16,958 nt of DNA from Ruminococcaceae bacterium UBA5396 (GCA_002410715.1 DHOG01000061.1:23744-40701); one strand, 5' to 3'; counted from the first letter of the stretch, positions 7,730 to 15,683 are shown. Notes: generated by a model from the sequence alone, not told the origin. Made by a program: numbers and translations.

Positions 7730-10700
7730 TTACCAAACCGGATAAACCAAACGGTGACTGCTGGATTGGGTGATGCTGTAATAATGACTGAGTATCTGCC
7801 TATAATCCCATTTGGCATACTGTGCATAGTTGGCAGCGCCCCACTGGCTGAGCCCAACGCCATGCCCATGCCCTTTAACACTGAACGTCAGGGTATCCTT
7901 AGTGGATGAAACGACTTCAAAGGCGTGCGAACGCAACTCAGTTGAACCCGAACCCACCGCCAAGCGCATTTGATTCCCCGTTATATATGTTTTAACCCCG
8001 TCTTTGAAATAATATGCGTTGGTTTGTGTCACATATAGTCCGTTTTTGTCGTAATTGCGTACATAAAAAGGCGTTTTTCCATCCTCAAACTGAATGTCAC
8101 CATATTTTATTTCCAGCTTAGTCTTAAGTTCGTTCATTGATATCTGATAAGTGGATATCCATCCGGCTTTCTCCGGCATATAGGACTCGTTTTCATAGAA
8201 GCTATGTACACTCCGGAGATGGGGTAAATTTGCCCAGTTCACCTCATGGTTGTTGGCGGTAAATCCGGCTGACGAACTGAAATAAGGGGTGTATATCGGT
8301 GAACTGTTGGAAAGCAGCTTGATTCCCACCACTTCCCCAACTGCAGTATGTATTTTTTTATCGTTTGGGTCGCTTAAATCAATCTGCTTAAGCCCGACCG
8401 AATACGGTGATTTGGTCTTATTTTCATGCAAAATGTATGTATAGGCTGCGATTGCCTGTGCCTTTTGCGCCGCAAGGTCATTTGCCATCATGTCCTTATC
8501 ACCAATTTCCGTTTTTACAACCCGGGCAAGCAGCATTTGAAGTTCAGCTTTATTTTTGGGCTGGATAACCTCGCTGCCGCTTATCACCTTGCAATCGGCA
8601 AGAAACTCGGATTCCGGAGATGATCCTGCCAAAACCGGGGGCGCCTCAAGCACAGGAGGCACAGAAGGCTGGGTTGACGATGTTGGCGTAGTGCTTGTAG
8701 TGGAATTGGTTTGACTAGGCTCAGGCTCGGTTGTACCTTCGGTTTTGGTGGTGCTTGTAGTGGTCACAGATTTTCCGGATGTCTTTGGGACGGTAGAGCT
8801 TGCATCGGTTGTACTGGTGTCTGTGGTCTGTGTAGTGACATCCGAGGTTGTTGTCTGCAAAAGAGTAGATGTGGTGTAAGTATTTGCGGCACTTGCTCTG
8901 GTAGTGTGCTTCCATTCCGGTGGCATAACAGCCGACTTGTTATAGGTTGCACTGGACAAATCCACAGACTCGGATTCACCGGGACGCAGCTTTCTTGCCG
9001 CTACAACCAGTCGGGCGCCAACGTAACCCGCAACATCTTCAAAATTAGTTGATAAAAGGAGAAGGGAATCTCCTTCCTGGACTTCCACCTGCCCCGGCGG
9101 CAGGTTATACAAGGAGCGGGTTTTCAGCTCCCCTGCAAAGCTCAAAAATTCGTATTCATCTGTAAATACCGAACGGGTATAATCAAAAGCGTGGTTTTGG
9201 TTGTCCGGCTTGGTCAATGCCATAACCGAAAATATTTTCCACTTTGCACTTTCAAAAATCGTGTTCATCTCAATAATCGGATGTTCACCAAGAAAATCAA
9301 GATTGTTGTAATACAGGGTAAGATCGGAAAACATCTGCCCGTCGCCTGTATTATTGCCATAGATCACCATCGAGCGGTTGATGGATGATGGAGATATAAG
9401 GGCTGTATTTTTATAGAAATAGGGAACGCCGTAATGAGAAACCTGACGATTGTAGTTTCTGTTTTTGTAGTAAGCATCGCCGTTGTCCTGCATAATCGGA
9501 TAATTTATGCTTGTATCATCAATTTTCACCCACCCCCGCACATCGGGATTGCGGGCATACAGTGCATAAAACCGTTTCAGCATCCCCTCGGGGTAGTCGA
9601 TACCACTATCCGTTTGGATGACAGGGTCGCTGGAATCGTATAAACTCTCAAGGTCGCGAAACAATGATTTATTTTTCAGCGGCTGAAAAATCTGCAGATA
9701 AACAAACGATAACAACACGCCGAATAAGAACAGAACCGATAGCATCAGCGCGGATTTTATGACGATATCCACCCGACTGTCGCCTTTCCACGGCAATATG
9801 TGCTGCAGGATTGTACGTTTTTTTACCGGCACACTGCTATGCGGAATGAAAGGCGGGACAGTCTTCTGCGGCTCAATAATTTCTCCGCCCGCCATAACCA
9901 TGGGCAACGCTTCAAGATATCGCCGAACCAAATCTAATGCGTGGGATGTGGCCAATGCGCGAATGGAATCACGGTCAGGCGGTCCTTCAGAAGCATCCAG
10001 CGTATCAATCGAGATTTTTTTCACCCATACCCGTTTTTCGTCAGCCAACGCAATATAAACGGTGCCAACCGGCTTGTCCTCGCTTGTATCCGGGCCGGCG
10101 ACGCCGGTGATGCCGACACCGAGTGCCGCCTTGCCGACACGACGGGCACCTGCCGCCATGGCTCCCGCGACTTCCGGACTAACCGTTCCAAATTTTTCAA
10201 TCATCTCTTTTGGAACACCTAATACACTCTGCTTGATTTCAGGCGAATATGCGGCAATTCCGCATTCAAAAACAGCCGAAACACCCGTCACCTCGGTTAA
10301 CCTGCTTGAAAGCAGACCGGCGGTACAGGATTCGGAGGTGGCGATTTTCATGTCCTTATCAAGCAGTAGTGCTACAACGGCTTTTTGCAGGCTGCCTATA
10401 TCAACACCGTAAACATTCACGCCAAGCCTTTGCTTGATTTCTTCAACAACCGGCTCGCATAATGCAAACGCCGCACGACGGTCGGCGGCATGGGCAGTTA
10501 CCCGGAGGATAGCTTCCCCGTCTTTTGCATAGGAGGTGACGTTGGGATTAGCTTCGGACATTAGGTCGGCCAGCCTTTCGGTCAAAACGGCTTCAGACAT
10601 ACCAAATACGCCCACCATTCGGGATACAATGGTTCCGTCGGTCAGAATTGTAAGATAGGGTGCGACATAATCGCTGAACATTGGCATCAGCTCACTCAGC

Positions 10701-11131
10701 GTTCCAGGCAGTATCAAAACGTGCTGTTCGTAACGCGAAACAACACATCCGGGGGCACTACCGTGGTCATTGGGAAAAACGGTGCAGCCACGAGGCAACA
10801 TTGCCATACACTGCATATCAGACGACAATTCCCTGTTTGTATTCCGATAAAACTCCTGTATCCGTTCCCAGCTGTCTTGATGAAGCTCCAGAGGGGCACC
10901 GAGCACCTCCGATACAGCACTATGTATCGGGCAGTCGGCATTCTTATTTTCACCCATTATAACCACCAGTTCGTTTTTGCTCAGAGCAAGACGAATCGCC
11001 TCACGCAGACCGACAGGATTACAGCCCTGGGTCGTAAGGTGGGTTAGGGATATTCCGAACGCCTCCAGCTCATGCTTTAAGAACTGGTCGGCTGAACCGG
11101 TAGAATTGACCGAGATAATTTCCGCGTTCAT
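7730..11131 (-). CDS. CinA - transmembrane - pseudo-sortase B - Thr-rich linker - SpoIID fusion protein
   Basis: This is one uninterrupted 1133-residue frame. Residues 1-170 resemble the CinA/MoaB-like nucleotide domain: PNDHGSAPG and LPGTLSELMPMF are kept, but the usual GTELLLG and GGxGPTxDD motifs are replaced. Residues about 245-410 are a well-conserved PncC-type NMN deamidase domain (SESCTAG, TGVAGPDTSEDKPVGTVY). A single transmembrane helix lies at about 457-481. Residues about 500-715 are class B sortase-like, but the catalytic His is Asn593 (YGNN) and the Cys is Asn696 (STN), while Arg707 is kept. A Thr/Ser/Pro linker at about 740-840 leads to a SpoIID domain (about 860-1133) with VVKTEIG (candidate catalytic Glu875), KAQAIAAYTY and GHGHGVGLSQWGA. 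The helix would place CinA inside and the sortase and SpoIID parts outside. The ATG at 11131 has GGAAAGG upstream. No credible internal ribosome binding site is seen at the CinA-sortase junction near 9900. A lost stop codon or sequence error remains possible. Confidence 0.92.
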   Translation of the reverse strand: MNAEIISVNSTGSADQFLKHELEAFGISLTHLTTQGCNPVGLREAIRLALSKNELVVIMGENKNADCPIHSAVSEVLGAPLELHQDSWERIQEFYRNTNRELSSDMQCMAMLPRGCTVFPNDHGSAPGCVVSRYEQHVLILPGTLSELMPMFSDYVAPYLTILTDGTIVSRMVGVFGMSEAVLTERLADLMSEANPNVTSYAKDGEAILRVTAHAADRRAAFALCEPVVEEIKQRLGVNVYGVDIGSLQKAVVALLLDKDMKIATSESCTAGLLSSRLTEVTGVSAVFECGIAAYSPEIKQSVLGVPKEMIEKFGTVSPEVAGAMAAGARRVGKAALGVGITGVAGPDTSEDKPVGTVYIALADEKRVWVKKISIDTLDASEGPPDRDSIRALATSHALDLVRRYLEALPMVMAGGEIIEPQKTVPPFIPHSSVPVKKRTILQHILPWKGDSRVDIVIKSALMLSVLFLFGVLLSFVYLQIFQPLKNKSLFRDLESLYDSSDPVIQTDSGIDYPEGMLKRFYALYARNPDVRGWVKIDDTSINYPIMQDNGDAYYKNRNYNRQVSHYGVPYFYKNTALISPSSINRSMVIYGNNTGDGQMFSDLTLYYNNLDFLGEHPIIEMNTIFESAKWKIFSVMALTKPDNQNHAFDYTRSVFTDEYEFLSFAGELKTRSLYNLPPGQVEVQEGDSLLLLSTNFEDVAGYVGARLVVAARKLRPGESESVDLSSATYNKSAVMPPEWKHTTRASAANTYTTSTLLQTTTSDVTTQTTDTSTTDASSTVPKTSGKSVTTTSTTKTEGTTEPEPSQTNSTTSTTPTSSTQPSVPPVLEAPPVLAGSSPESEFLADCKVISGSEVIQPKNKAELQMLLARVVKTEIGDKDMMANDLAAQKAQAIAAYTYILHENKTKSPYSVGLKQIDLSDPNDKKIHTAVGEVVGIKLLSNSSPIYTPYFSSSAGFTANNHEVNWANLPHLRSVHSFYENESYMPEKAGWISTYQISMNELKTKLEIKYGDIQFEDGKTPFYVRNYDKNGLYVTQTNAYYFKDGVKTYITGNQMRLAVGSGSTELRSHAFEVVSSTKDTLTFSVKGHGHGVGLSQWGAANYAQYAKWDYRQILSHYYSITQSSSHRLVYPVW

Positions 11132-11212
11132 ATAAACCATGCCTTTCCGTGCCCTGATCAACTTACATTAACCAACAGACAGGCACAAACAGCAGAATCC
11201 TTTTATGTTGTA

Positions 11213-11240
11213 ATCATAACCATGCGTTAAACGCTTGTAA
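11213..11240 (-). promoter_or_regulatory. Possible promoter of the fusion gene
   Basis: On the minus strand TTACAA (11240-11235) and TATGAT (11218-11213) are 16 bases apart. Initiation near 11206 would give a leader of about 75 bases. The boxes are moderate matches, so this is tentative. Confidence 0.4.
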
Positions 11241-11268
11241 TGGTTGAATACCGTTTAAATATCTTATC

Positions 11269-11339
11269 GTAGGTGCGGATTCTATATCCGCCCGTTTATA
11301 TGCATCTCTCATGCGGACAAATATGGAATCTGTCCCTAC
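11269..11339. repeat. MITE-like inverted pair of GTAGG-hairpin repeats (copies B and C)
   Basis: Copy B (11269-11294) is GTAGG, a 6-bp stem GCGGAT/ATCCGC with loop TCTAT, then CCG. Copy C (11313-11339, inverted) reads GTAGG on the minus strand followed by an 8-bp stem with one G-T pair and loop TCCAT. Together they give imperfect terminal inverted repeats of about 26 bases around an 18-base centre. There is no transposase, so if mobile it would depend on another element. Confidence 0.55.
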
Positions 11340-11372
11340 AGCACAAACATGACGATTATGCGTACATCCCCG

Positions 11373-11383
11373 GACTGAGGGAG
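11373..11383 (+). repeat. Remnant of the window-edge repeat
   Basis: GACTGAGGGAG is identical to bases 42-52 at the left edge of the window and is followed by a similar CC. No paired hairpin remains here, so it looks like the decayed end of the same repeat. Confidence 0.35.
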
Positions 11384-11452
11384 CCTTCTTTACTATGAAA
11401 ATCATTTTCTAACCACTGATCGTTTGTTGGAGTGACGGTCTTTGCCACCGCT

Positions 11453-12637
11453 TTATCGGATAGAGTGTCGGCGTATGCCCTTAACCGCTTCTTCAATCAG
11501 CCTGTCAGCATCAAGGGCAGCTTCAGCTTCAATCACTTTATCAAGCTTGGGCCTTGTTCTGGGGTGACGGGGTGTAAAGATGGTGCAGCAGTCCTCATAC
11601 GGCTGAATCGAAATGTCAAAGGTGTCAATTTTGCGTGATATCTGAATAATCTCATCCTTATCCATGCCGACCAAAGGTCTCAAAACCGGCAAGCCGGCAG
11701 CTGCATCTGTACAGGCGATTGCCGGGAGTGTTTGGCTTGCAACCTGACCCACGCTTTCGCCGGTAATCAAGGCGCCGCATTCCATCCTTTCACCGAGTAT
11801 GGTTGAAATACGCATCATAAAGCGGCGCATGATGATGGTAAACAAATCCTCAGGACAATTCCGTTCGATTTCTTCCTGGATTTTGGTAAACGGCACAAGA
11901 TACAGCTCCATACGCCCCGAGTAATTCGAAACCTGCTCAAGAAGTGAAATCACCTTAAGCTCTGCCCGCTCGCTTGTATACGGCGGAGAAACAAAATGAA
12001 TACAGCTTAGCGATATGCCCCGCTTGGCCATCATGTAACCCGCAACCGGGGAATCAATCCCGCCCGAAATCAGCAGAGCGGCATGTCCGCCCGAACCGAC
12101 AGGCATCCCGCCTGCACCGCTTTTTTGGCGGGCATGGATATACGCACCGAAATCCCGAATTTCTATATATACATAAGCGTCGGGGTTGTGAACGTCAACC
12201 TTGAGATGGGGAAAACGCCCCAACAGGTATTCTCCCGCCTGCCCACAAATTTCGGGAGATTTCAGTGCAAAAGATTTGTCGCTGCGCTTTGCCTCCACCT
12301 TGAAGGTGCGGGCTGCCTGCAGCTCGTCGCCCAAAAAGTCGGCGGCTGCTTCCAGTATGTCATCCATATTTTTGGGGGCAACCCTCGCAAGGGAATATGC
12401 AGAGATACCAAACACCTGTGAAACCCTTTTCGCGGCCTCTTCCATATCCATTCCGTCTTTGACCGGCTCTGCATAGATGGTAGACTGTGCCTTGCGTATT
12501 CTAAACTCACCCAGCCCCGACAGCCTGTGACGCAGATTTTTGATAAGAATGGCTTCAAAAGTGCCCCTGTTCAGACCTTTCAGTGCCAGTTCTCCGGTTT
12601 TAATCAGTAAAATTTCATGGGGTATGGCGGAATTCAT
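11453..12637 (-). CDS. thiI: tRNA 4-thiouridine sulfurtransferase ThiI
   Basis: ThiI adenylates U8 of tRNA and replaces its oxygen with sulfur to make 4-thiouridine, and in many bacteria it also feeds thiazole synthesis. At 394 residues this is the short form without a rhodanese domain, as in Bacillus. The N-terminal ferredoxin-like and THUMP regions span about residues 1-165. The PP-loop ATP-binding motif is SGGIDS at 191-196. Further conserved parts are the TGESVGQVASQT segment and the PYEDCCTIF segment near the C-terminus. I chose the ATG at 12637 because AAAGG lies ten bases upstream; an ATG nine bases earlier is too close to it. The open frame extends to 12922, but that part reads through the low-complexity tail of the upstream sortase gene in another frame. 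The gene begins 37 bases after the sortase stop, so the two are co-transcribed. Confidence 0.95.
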   Translation of the reverse strand: MNSAIPHEILLIKTGELALKGLNRGTFEAILIKNLRHRLSGLGEFRIRKAQSTIYAEPVKDGMDMEEAAKRVSQVFGISAYSLARVAPKNMDDILEAAADFLGDELQAARTFKVEAKRSDKSFALKSPEICGQAGEYLLGRFPHLKVDVHNPDAYVYIEIRDFGAYIHARQKSGAGGMPVGSGGHAALLISGGIDSPVAGYMMAKRGISLSCIHFVSPPYTSERAELKVISLLEQVSNYSGRMELYLVPFTKIQEEIERNCPEDLFTIIMRRFMMRISTILGERMECGALITGESVGQVASQTLPAIACTDAAAGLPVLRPLVGMDKDEIIQISRKIDTFDISIQPYEDCCTIFTPRHPRTRPKLDKVIEAEAALDADRLIEEAVKGIRRHSIR

Positions 12638-12674
12638 GGTGTTCATGCCTTTCAACGTTTGGTTTTTAATCATG

Positions 12675-14366
12675 CTAATTATCGGAATCAGGCGGTTCGG
12701 TCGAATCGGTAGGTTCGGTCGAATCGGTAGTCGTAGTAGTTGCCGGTTGGGTGGTTGTAGTGGTAGTAGTTTCATCGCCGGACGAGCTTCCGGAGGAGGT
12801 TGTGGTTGAAGTTGTTTCACCGTCGGATGTACTTCCGGAGGAGGTTGTAGTGGTTTCGCCGTCCGTGCCCGATCCCTTGGTAGTAGTGGTTGTTTTTGTT
12901 GTTCCCGAAGCTGTTGTATCACCGGTCGACGGTATTGTGGTATTCGTGCCGGGTGCGGGGGTGGTACCCGGAGAATTATCTCTTGTCCATGTATAGGTTG
13001 TCGGCATGGTTGTATCTCCGTAGCTAACGGTTGTTGTCGTCTTTACACCCGGAATTGTATATCCGCCGGTGTAATATTTATGGGGCGTTTTTTTCTGGTT
13101 TACATACCAAGCATAAGGCATGATTACATTCTTATTTTTCACAATATCCGATTCACGAACGGCAACCGTCTCGCCATCACCAACCTTGCGTGCCACAACC
13201 ACACATCGGCCTTCCTTAAATTTAGCCGCACTGTCTGCAGTACAGGTGGACAGAATCAACAGCTCGTCATCGGCCCCTACATCAACGCCGTTAAAATCAT
13301 AGACCGAGCGGGCGCGGATGTTCGCAATAAACTCCAAGTAATCCTGATCATCGGAAAACCTTGTGCGAAGATAATCAAAATAAGGACCGTCCTTTTCCCG
13401 GGTACTCAGCAGCATTACCGAGAAAACCTGATACTGCCCGCGCTCGTAAAGCGTATCAAGAGAAATCAGCGGAGCGGAACGCATATAACTCAAATTGTTC
13501 AGGAACTTGTTGAGGGGGGAAAGCATCTGACCGCTTGCCATGTTATGCCCGTAGACAATCAGCACACGGTTGGTGGATTCAGGCGACTCAAGATCAGTAC
13601 GCTCATCAAAGAACAGCGCACCATTCTTATTGTTCGTCTTCTGGAAATCACGCGTTAGATAATACTTATTATCCCCTGAAAACATGACCGGATAGTTAAT
13701 GTTCAGCCATTTTCTGTTGACATCGGTATATCTCATCCAGCCGCGTATCTGGTTATTCTTTGCGTAGAGCGCTTTAAAAGTATCCATAATGCCATCGGGA
13801 TAGTTCCCTTCCGGAAAATCTGCGGGCGGCTCTGCCGGATTATTGGGATCATACAATTCTTCAATGCTGTTATACAGATTGGCATTCTTCATCGGAATAA
13901 TAACCATATCATTGATGATATAAGTAAGAGACACAATCAACGTGATAAGTGCAACAATAAAAATACACTTGCGGACAATTTCAAGCGGGGGGTCGCCGCG
14001 CTTTGGCACAAACCCGCTAATCATATAAATGAATCTATCCTTCACGCCCCCGAATCGGGCATGCCCCTCCGATATGCTCTCATCCGCTTCAGAATCAAGC
14101 TCGCGGCCTTCAAGCTGCGAGTCCTCTAACCCCCAGCCGGCAACCGAACCGAGCGAACGCATCGGCATTGCTTGATCTGAAGATGCCTCTGTCGGGACAG
14201 CGGTGCTTCCCTCGATATTGTCCGAGCTTTCATTTAATAAATCAGACTCGATCTGTGATAATCCTAACCCCGCGCGAGCCTGTGCGACTATCCGCAGGGT
14301 GTCGGGCGTATCGCCCTCAAGGTGTGTCAGACGCACGTCCAGTAGCTCTTTCTTCTTATCTGACAT
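12675..14366 (-). CDS. Class B sortase with cytoplasmic N-terminal region and Thr-rich tail
   Basis: This is a membrane-anchored cysteine transpeptidase expected to link proteins to the cell wall or to each other. The 563-residue protein has an unusually long acidic, hydrophilic N-terminal segment of about 130 residues, then one transmembrane helix (about 133-156) and the sortase domain (about 190-395). The catalytic residues are all present: His274 in YGHNMASGQM, Cys375 in LSTC, and Arg387. The order and the LSTC/YGHN forms match class B. After the catalytic domain come a Tyr-rich stretch and about 110 residues dominated by Thr, Ser, Gly and Asp, probably exposed at or in the wall and perhaps glycosylated. 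The start at 14366 is chosen because AGGAG lies six bases upstream; an earlier start at 14402 has no such site. It sits between the cysteine desulfurase and thiI. It is clearly related to the sortase-like domain of the fusion gene (shared LYARN/LYAKN, RGW, INYP). Confidence 0.93.
   Translation of the reverse strand: MSDKKKELLDVRLTHLEGDTPDTLRIVAQARAGLGLSQIESDLLNESSDNIEGSTAVPTEASSDQAMPMRSLGSVAGWGLEDSQLEGRELDSEADESISEGHARFGGVKDRFIYMISGFVPKRGDPPLEIVRKCIFIVALITLIVSLTYIINDMVIIPMKNANLYNSIEELYDPNNPAEPPADFPEGNYPDGIMDTFKALYAKNNQIRGWMRYTDVNRKWLNINYPVMFSGDNKYYLTRDFQKTNNKNGALFFDERTDLESPESTNRVLIVYGHNMASGQMLSPLNKFLNNLSYMRSAPLISLDTLYERGQYQVFSVMLLSTREKDGPYFDYLRTRFSDDQDYLEFIANIRARSVYDFNGVDVGADDELLILSTCTADSAAKFKEGRCVVVARKVGDGETVAVRESDIVKNKNVIMPYAWYVNQKKTPHKYYTGGYTIPGVKTTTTVSYGDTTMPTTYTWTRDNSPGTTPAPGTNTTIPSTGDTTASGTTKTTTTTKGSGTDGETTTTSSGSTSDGETTSTTTSSGSSSGDETTTTTTTQPATTTTTDSTEPTDSTEPPDSDN
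12694..12729. repeat. Perfect 18-bp tandem duplication in the sortase tail
   Basis: The 18-bp unit GGTTCGGTCGAATCGGTA occurs twice in a row (12694-12711, 12712-12729). It encodes a duplicated Thr-Asp-Ser-Thr-Glu-Pro stretch near the C-terminus. It suggests recent replication slippage in the low-complexity tail. Confidence 0.85.
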
Positions 14367-14515
14367 TTCAAACTCCTGCCTTTCAACTGAGTCATCGGTC
14401 AATCGCCTGTGTGTTGTTTGTTATGCTATACGCACCGGCATACCCGTCCCGTTATAAAACCGTCCATCTGTATTTCATTCATGGGCTGCAAGGGATACCC
14501 ACCCATCAACTGAAT

Positions 14516-15646
14516 TTAACGCCGTACCAAAGAAGCAGACGCTTCTTTCAATGCACCCAAAAAAGAATCCACATCATCCAATGTGTTTGTATGAGAAAAG
14601 CTGATACGCAGCGCAGAATCAATCACCCGTTCGGGCAGCCCCAGTGCCGTCAGGACAGGGCTTCTTTTCCCCTTGGAGCAGGCTGACCCGCTCGAGATAT
14701 ATACGCCACGCTGTGCCAGAAAATGAAGCATGGTTTCGCTTTTGATACCGGGTACCGAAATATTTACAATATAGGACACGGCGTTATCGGGAGAGAGCCA
14801 GACAACATCATCCATATCGGCAAGCCCGGCCCCAAGTCTTTCCCGCAGCGAGTTATAAAGCCGCTGTTGCGCATCCAGCGGAGGCATGGCCTGTGCTGCC
14901 GCGCCGAATGCGACAATAAGAGGTACCGCTTCGGTTCCCGCCCGCATTCCCCGCTCGTGCTCGCCGCCGAAAGTGCGGGGCAGTATCCGCACGCCCTTTT
15001 TGATATATAAAGCGCCGCATCCCTTGGGACCATGAATTTTATGCGCGCTGGTCGACATGAAATCTATATCCAGCCTGTCAGCCCGCAAAGGCAGCTTCCC
15101 CGCCGCCTGAATGGCATCACAGTGTATCAATGCCTGTGGGGCGGCACGGCGGACAGCCGGAATAATTTTATCAATTGGAAAGTGCGAACCATTCTCGTTG
15201 TTGACATACATAATGCTGACCAGCACCGTATCTTCCCTGCAGGCCTCGGCAACCTGCGCAGGCGTGATGACGCCGCCTTCGGGAACCAGACGGGTAATTT
15301 CATATCCCTGCCGCTCCAGCTCCTTGAATGATGCCACAACCGAAGAATGCTCAACTGCGGAGGTTATGATGTGCCGTCCGGCGCGTTTTTTCGATTGGGC
15401 GGCGCCGAATATTGCAAGATTATTGGCTTCGGTTCCTCCCGAAGTGAAAATAAGCTGATCGGGATGGCATCCCATAAGGTCAGCAACTTGCTTGCGGGCA
15501 GTGTTCACCATCTGTTCCGCCCGAGTTCCGAGTGAATGCAATGAGGATGGATTGCCGAAATGTACGGTCATCATCTCCAATGCCTTTTCTGCCGCCTCAG
15601 GACATACCTGCGTTGTAGCTGCATTATCAAGATACACAAGTTTCAA
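14516..15646 (-). CDS. Cysteine desulfurase (NifS/IscS family, likely the ThiI partner)
   Basis: This is a PLP enzyme that takes sulfur from L-cysteine as a protein persulfide and releases alanine. The 376-residue protein starts with the typical YLDNAATT. Other conserved parts are SGGTEANN (about 69-76), His100 in VEHSS, Asp177/Gln180, the PLP lysine Lys203 in SAHKIHGPKG, and the mobile-loop Cys323 in SSGSACSKGKRSP. In Bacillus the dedicated desulfurase NifZ is encoded beside thiI and supplies it with sulfur. The same pairing is likely here, although the sortase gene lies between them. The start is a TTG at 15646 with GGAGG ten bases upstream. It is the first gene of the operon, behind the promoter at 15684-15712. 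A role in general Fe-S assembly cannot be excluded. Confidence 0.95.
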   Translation of the reverse strand: MKLVYLDNAATTQVCPEAAEKALEMMTVHFGNPSSLHSLGTRAEQMVNTARKQVADLMGCHPDQLIFTSGGTEANNLAIFGAAQSKKRAGRHIITSAVEHSSVVASFKELERQGYEITRLVPEGGVITPAQVAEACREDTVLVSIMYVNNENGSHFPIDKIIPAVRRAAPQALIHCDAIQAAGKLPLRADRLDIDFMSTSAHKIHGPKGCGALYIKKGVRILPRTFGGEHERGMRAGTEAVPLIVAFGAAAQAMPPLDAQQRLYNSLRERLGAGLADMDDVVWLSPDNAVSYIVNISVPGIKSETMLHFLAQRGVYISSGSACSKGKRSPVLTALGLPERVIDSALRISFSHTNTLDDVDSFLGALKEASASLVRR

Positions 15647-15683
15647 CCGCCAAAAACCTCCAAAGATACAGATTCAGCACCTT

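Larger units (their letters stand above)
11132..11452. other. Intergenic region between thiI and the fusion gene, with repeats
   Basis: These 321 bases hold a candidate promoter for the fusion gene (11213-11240), a 71-base inverted pair of hairpin repeats (11269-11339) and a repeat remnant (11373-11383). The short minus-strand frame that spans the repeats has no ribosome binding site and looks spurious. I see no clear terminator after thiI. Confidence 0.6.

Noticed and set aside
8640..8930. Short direct repeats on the plus strand that could suggest a CRISPR or regulatory array
   Set aside because: They are codon-level repeats encoding the Thr/Ser linker of the fusion protein; unit and spacing are irregular and in frame.
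9860..9930. A separate start for the sortase-like part of the fusion (Met-Val-Met after CinA)
   Set aside because: No Shine-Dalgarno-like sequence lies at a suitable distance before these Met codons and no stop separates the two parts, so the simplest reading is one protein.
11214..11405. A 63-residue minus-strand open frame between thiI and the fusion gene
   Set aside because: It runs through the inverted hairpin repeats and the repeat remnant, has no ribosome binding site, and its composition is that of translated repeat DNA.
12638..12922. N-terminal extension of the thiI frame rich in Pro, Gln and Arg
   Set aside because: It is the low-complexity tail of the upstream sortase gene read in another frame; the AAAGG site and conserved ThiI N-terminus place the start at 12637.
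12751..12996. Plus-strand open frame rich in Val, Ser and Pro
   Set aside because: It is the antisense of the Thr-rich sortase tail; simple codon repeats keep several frames open.
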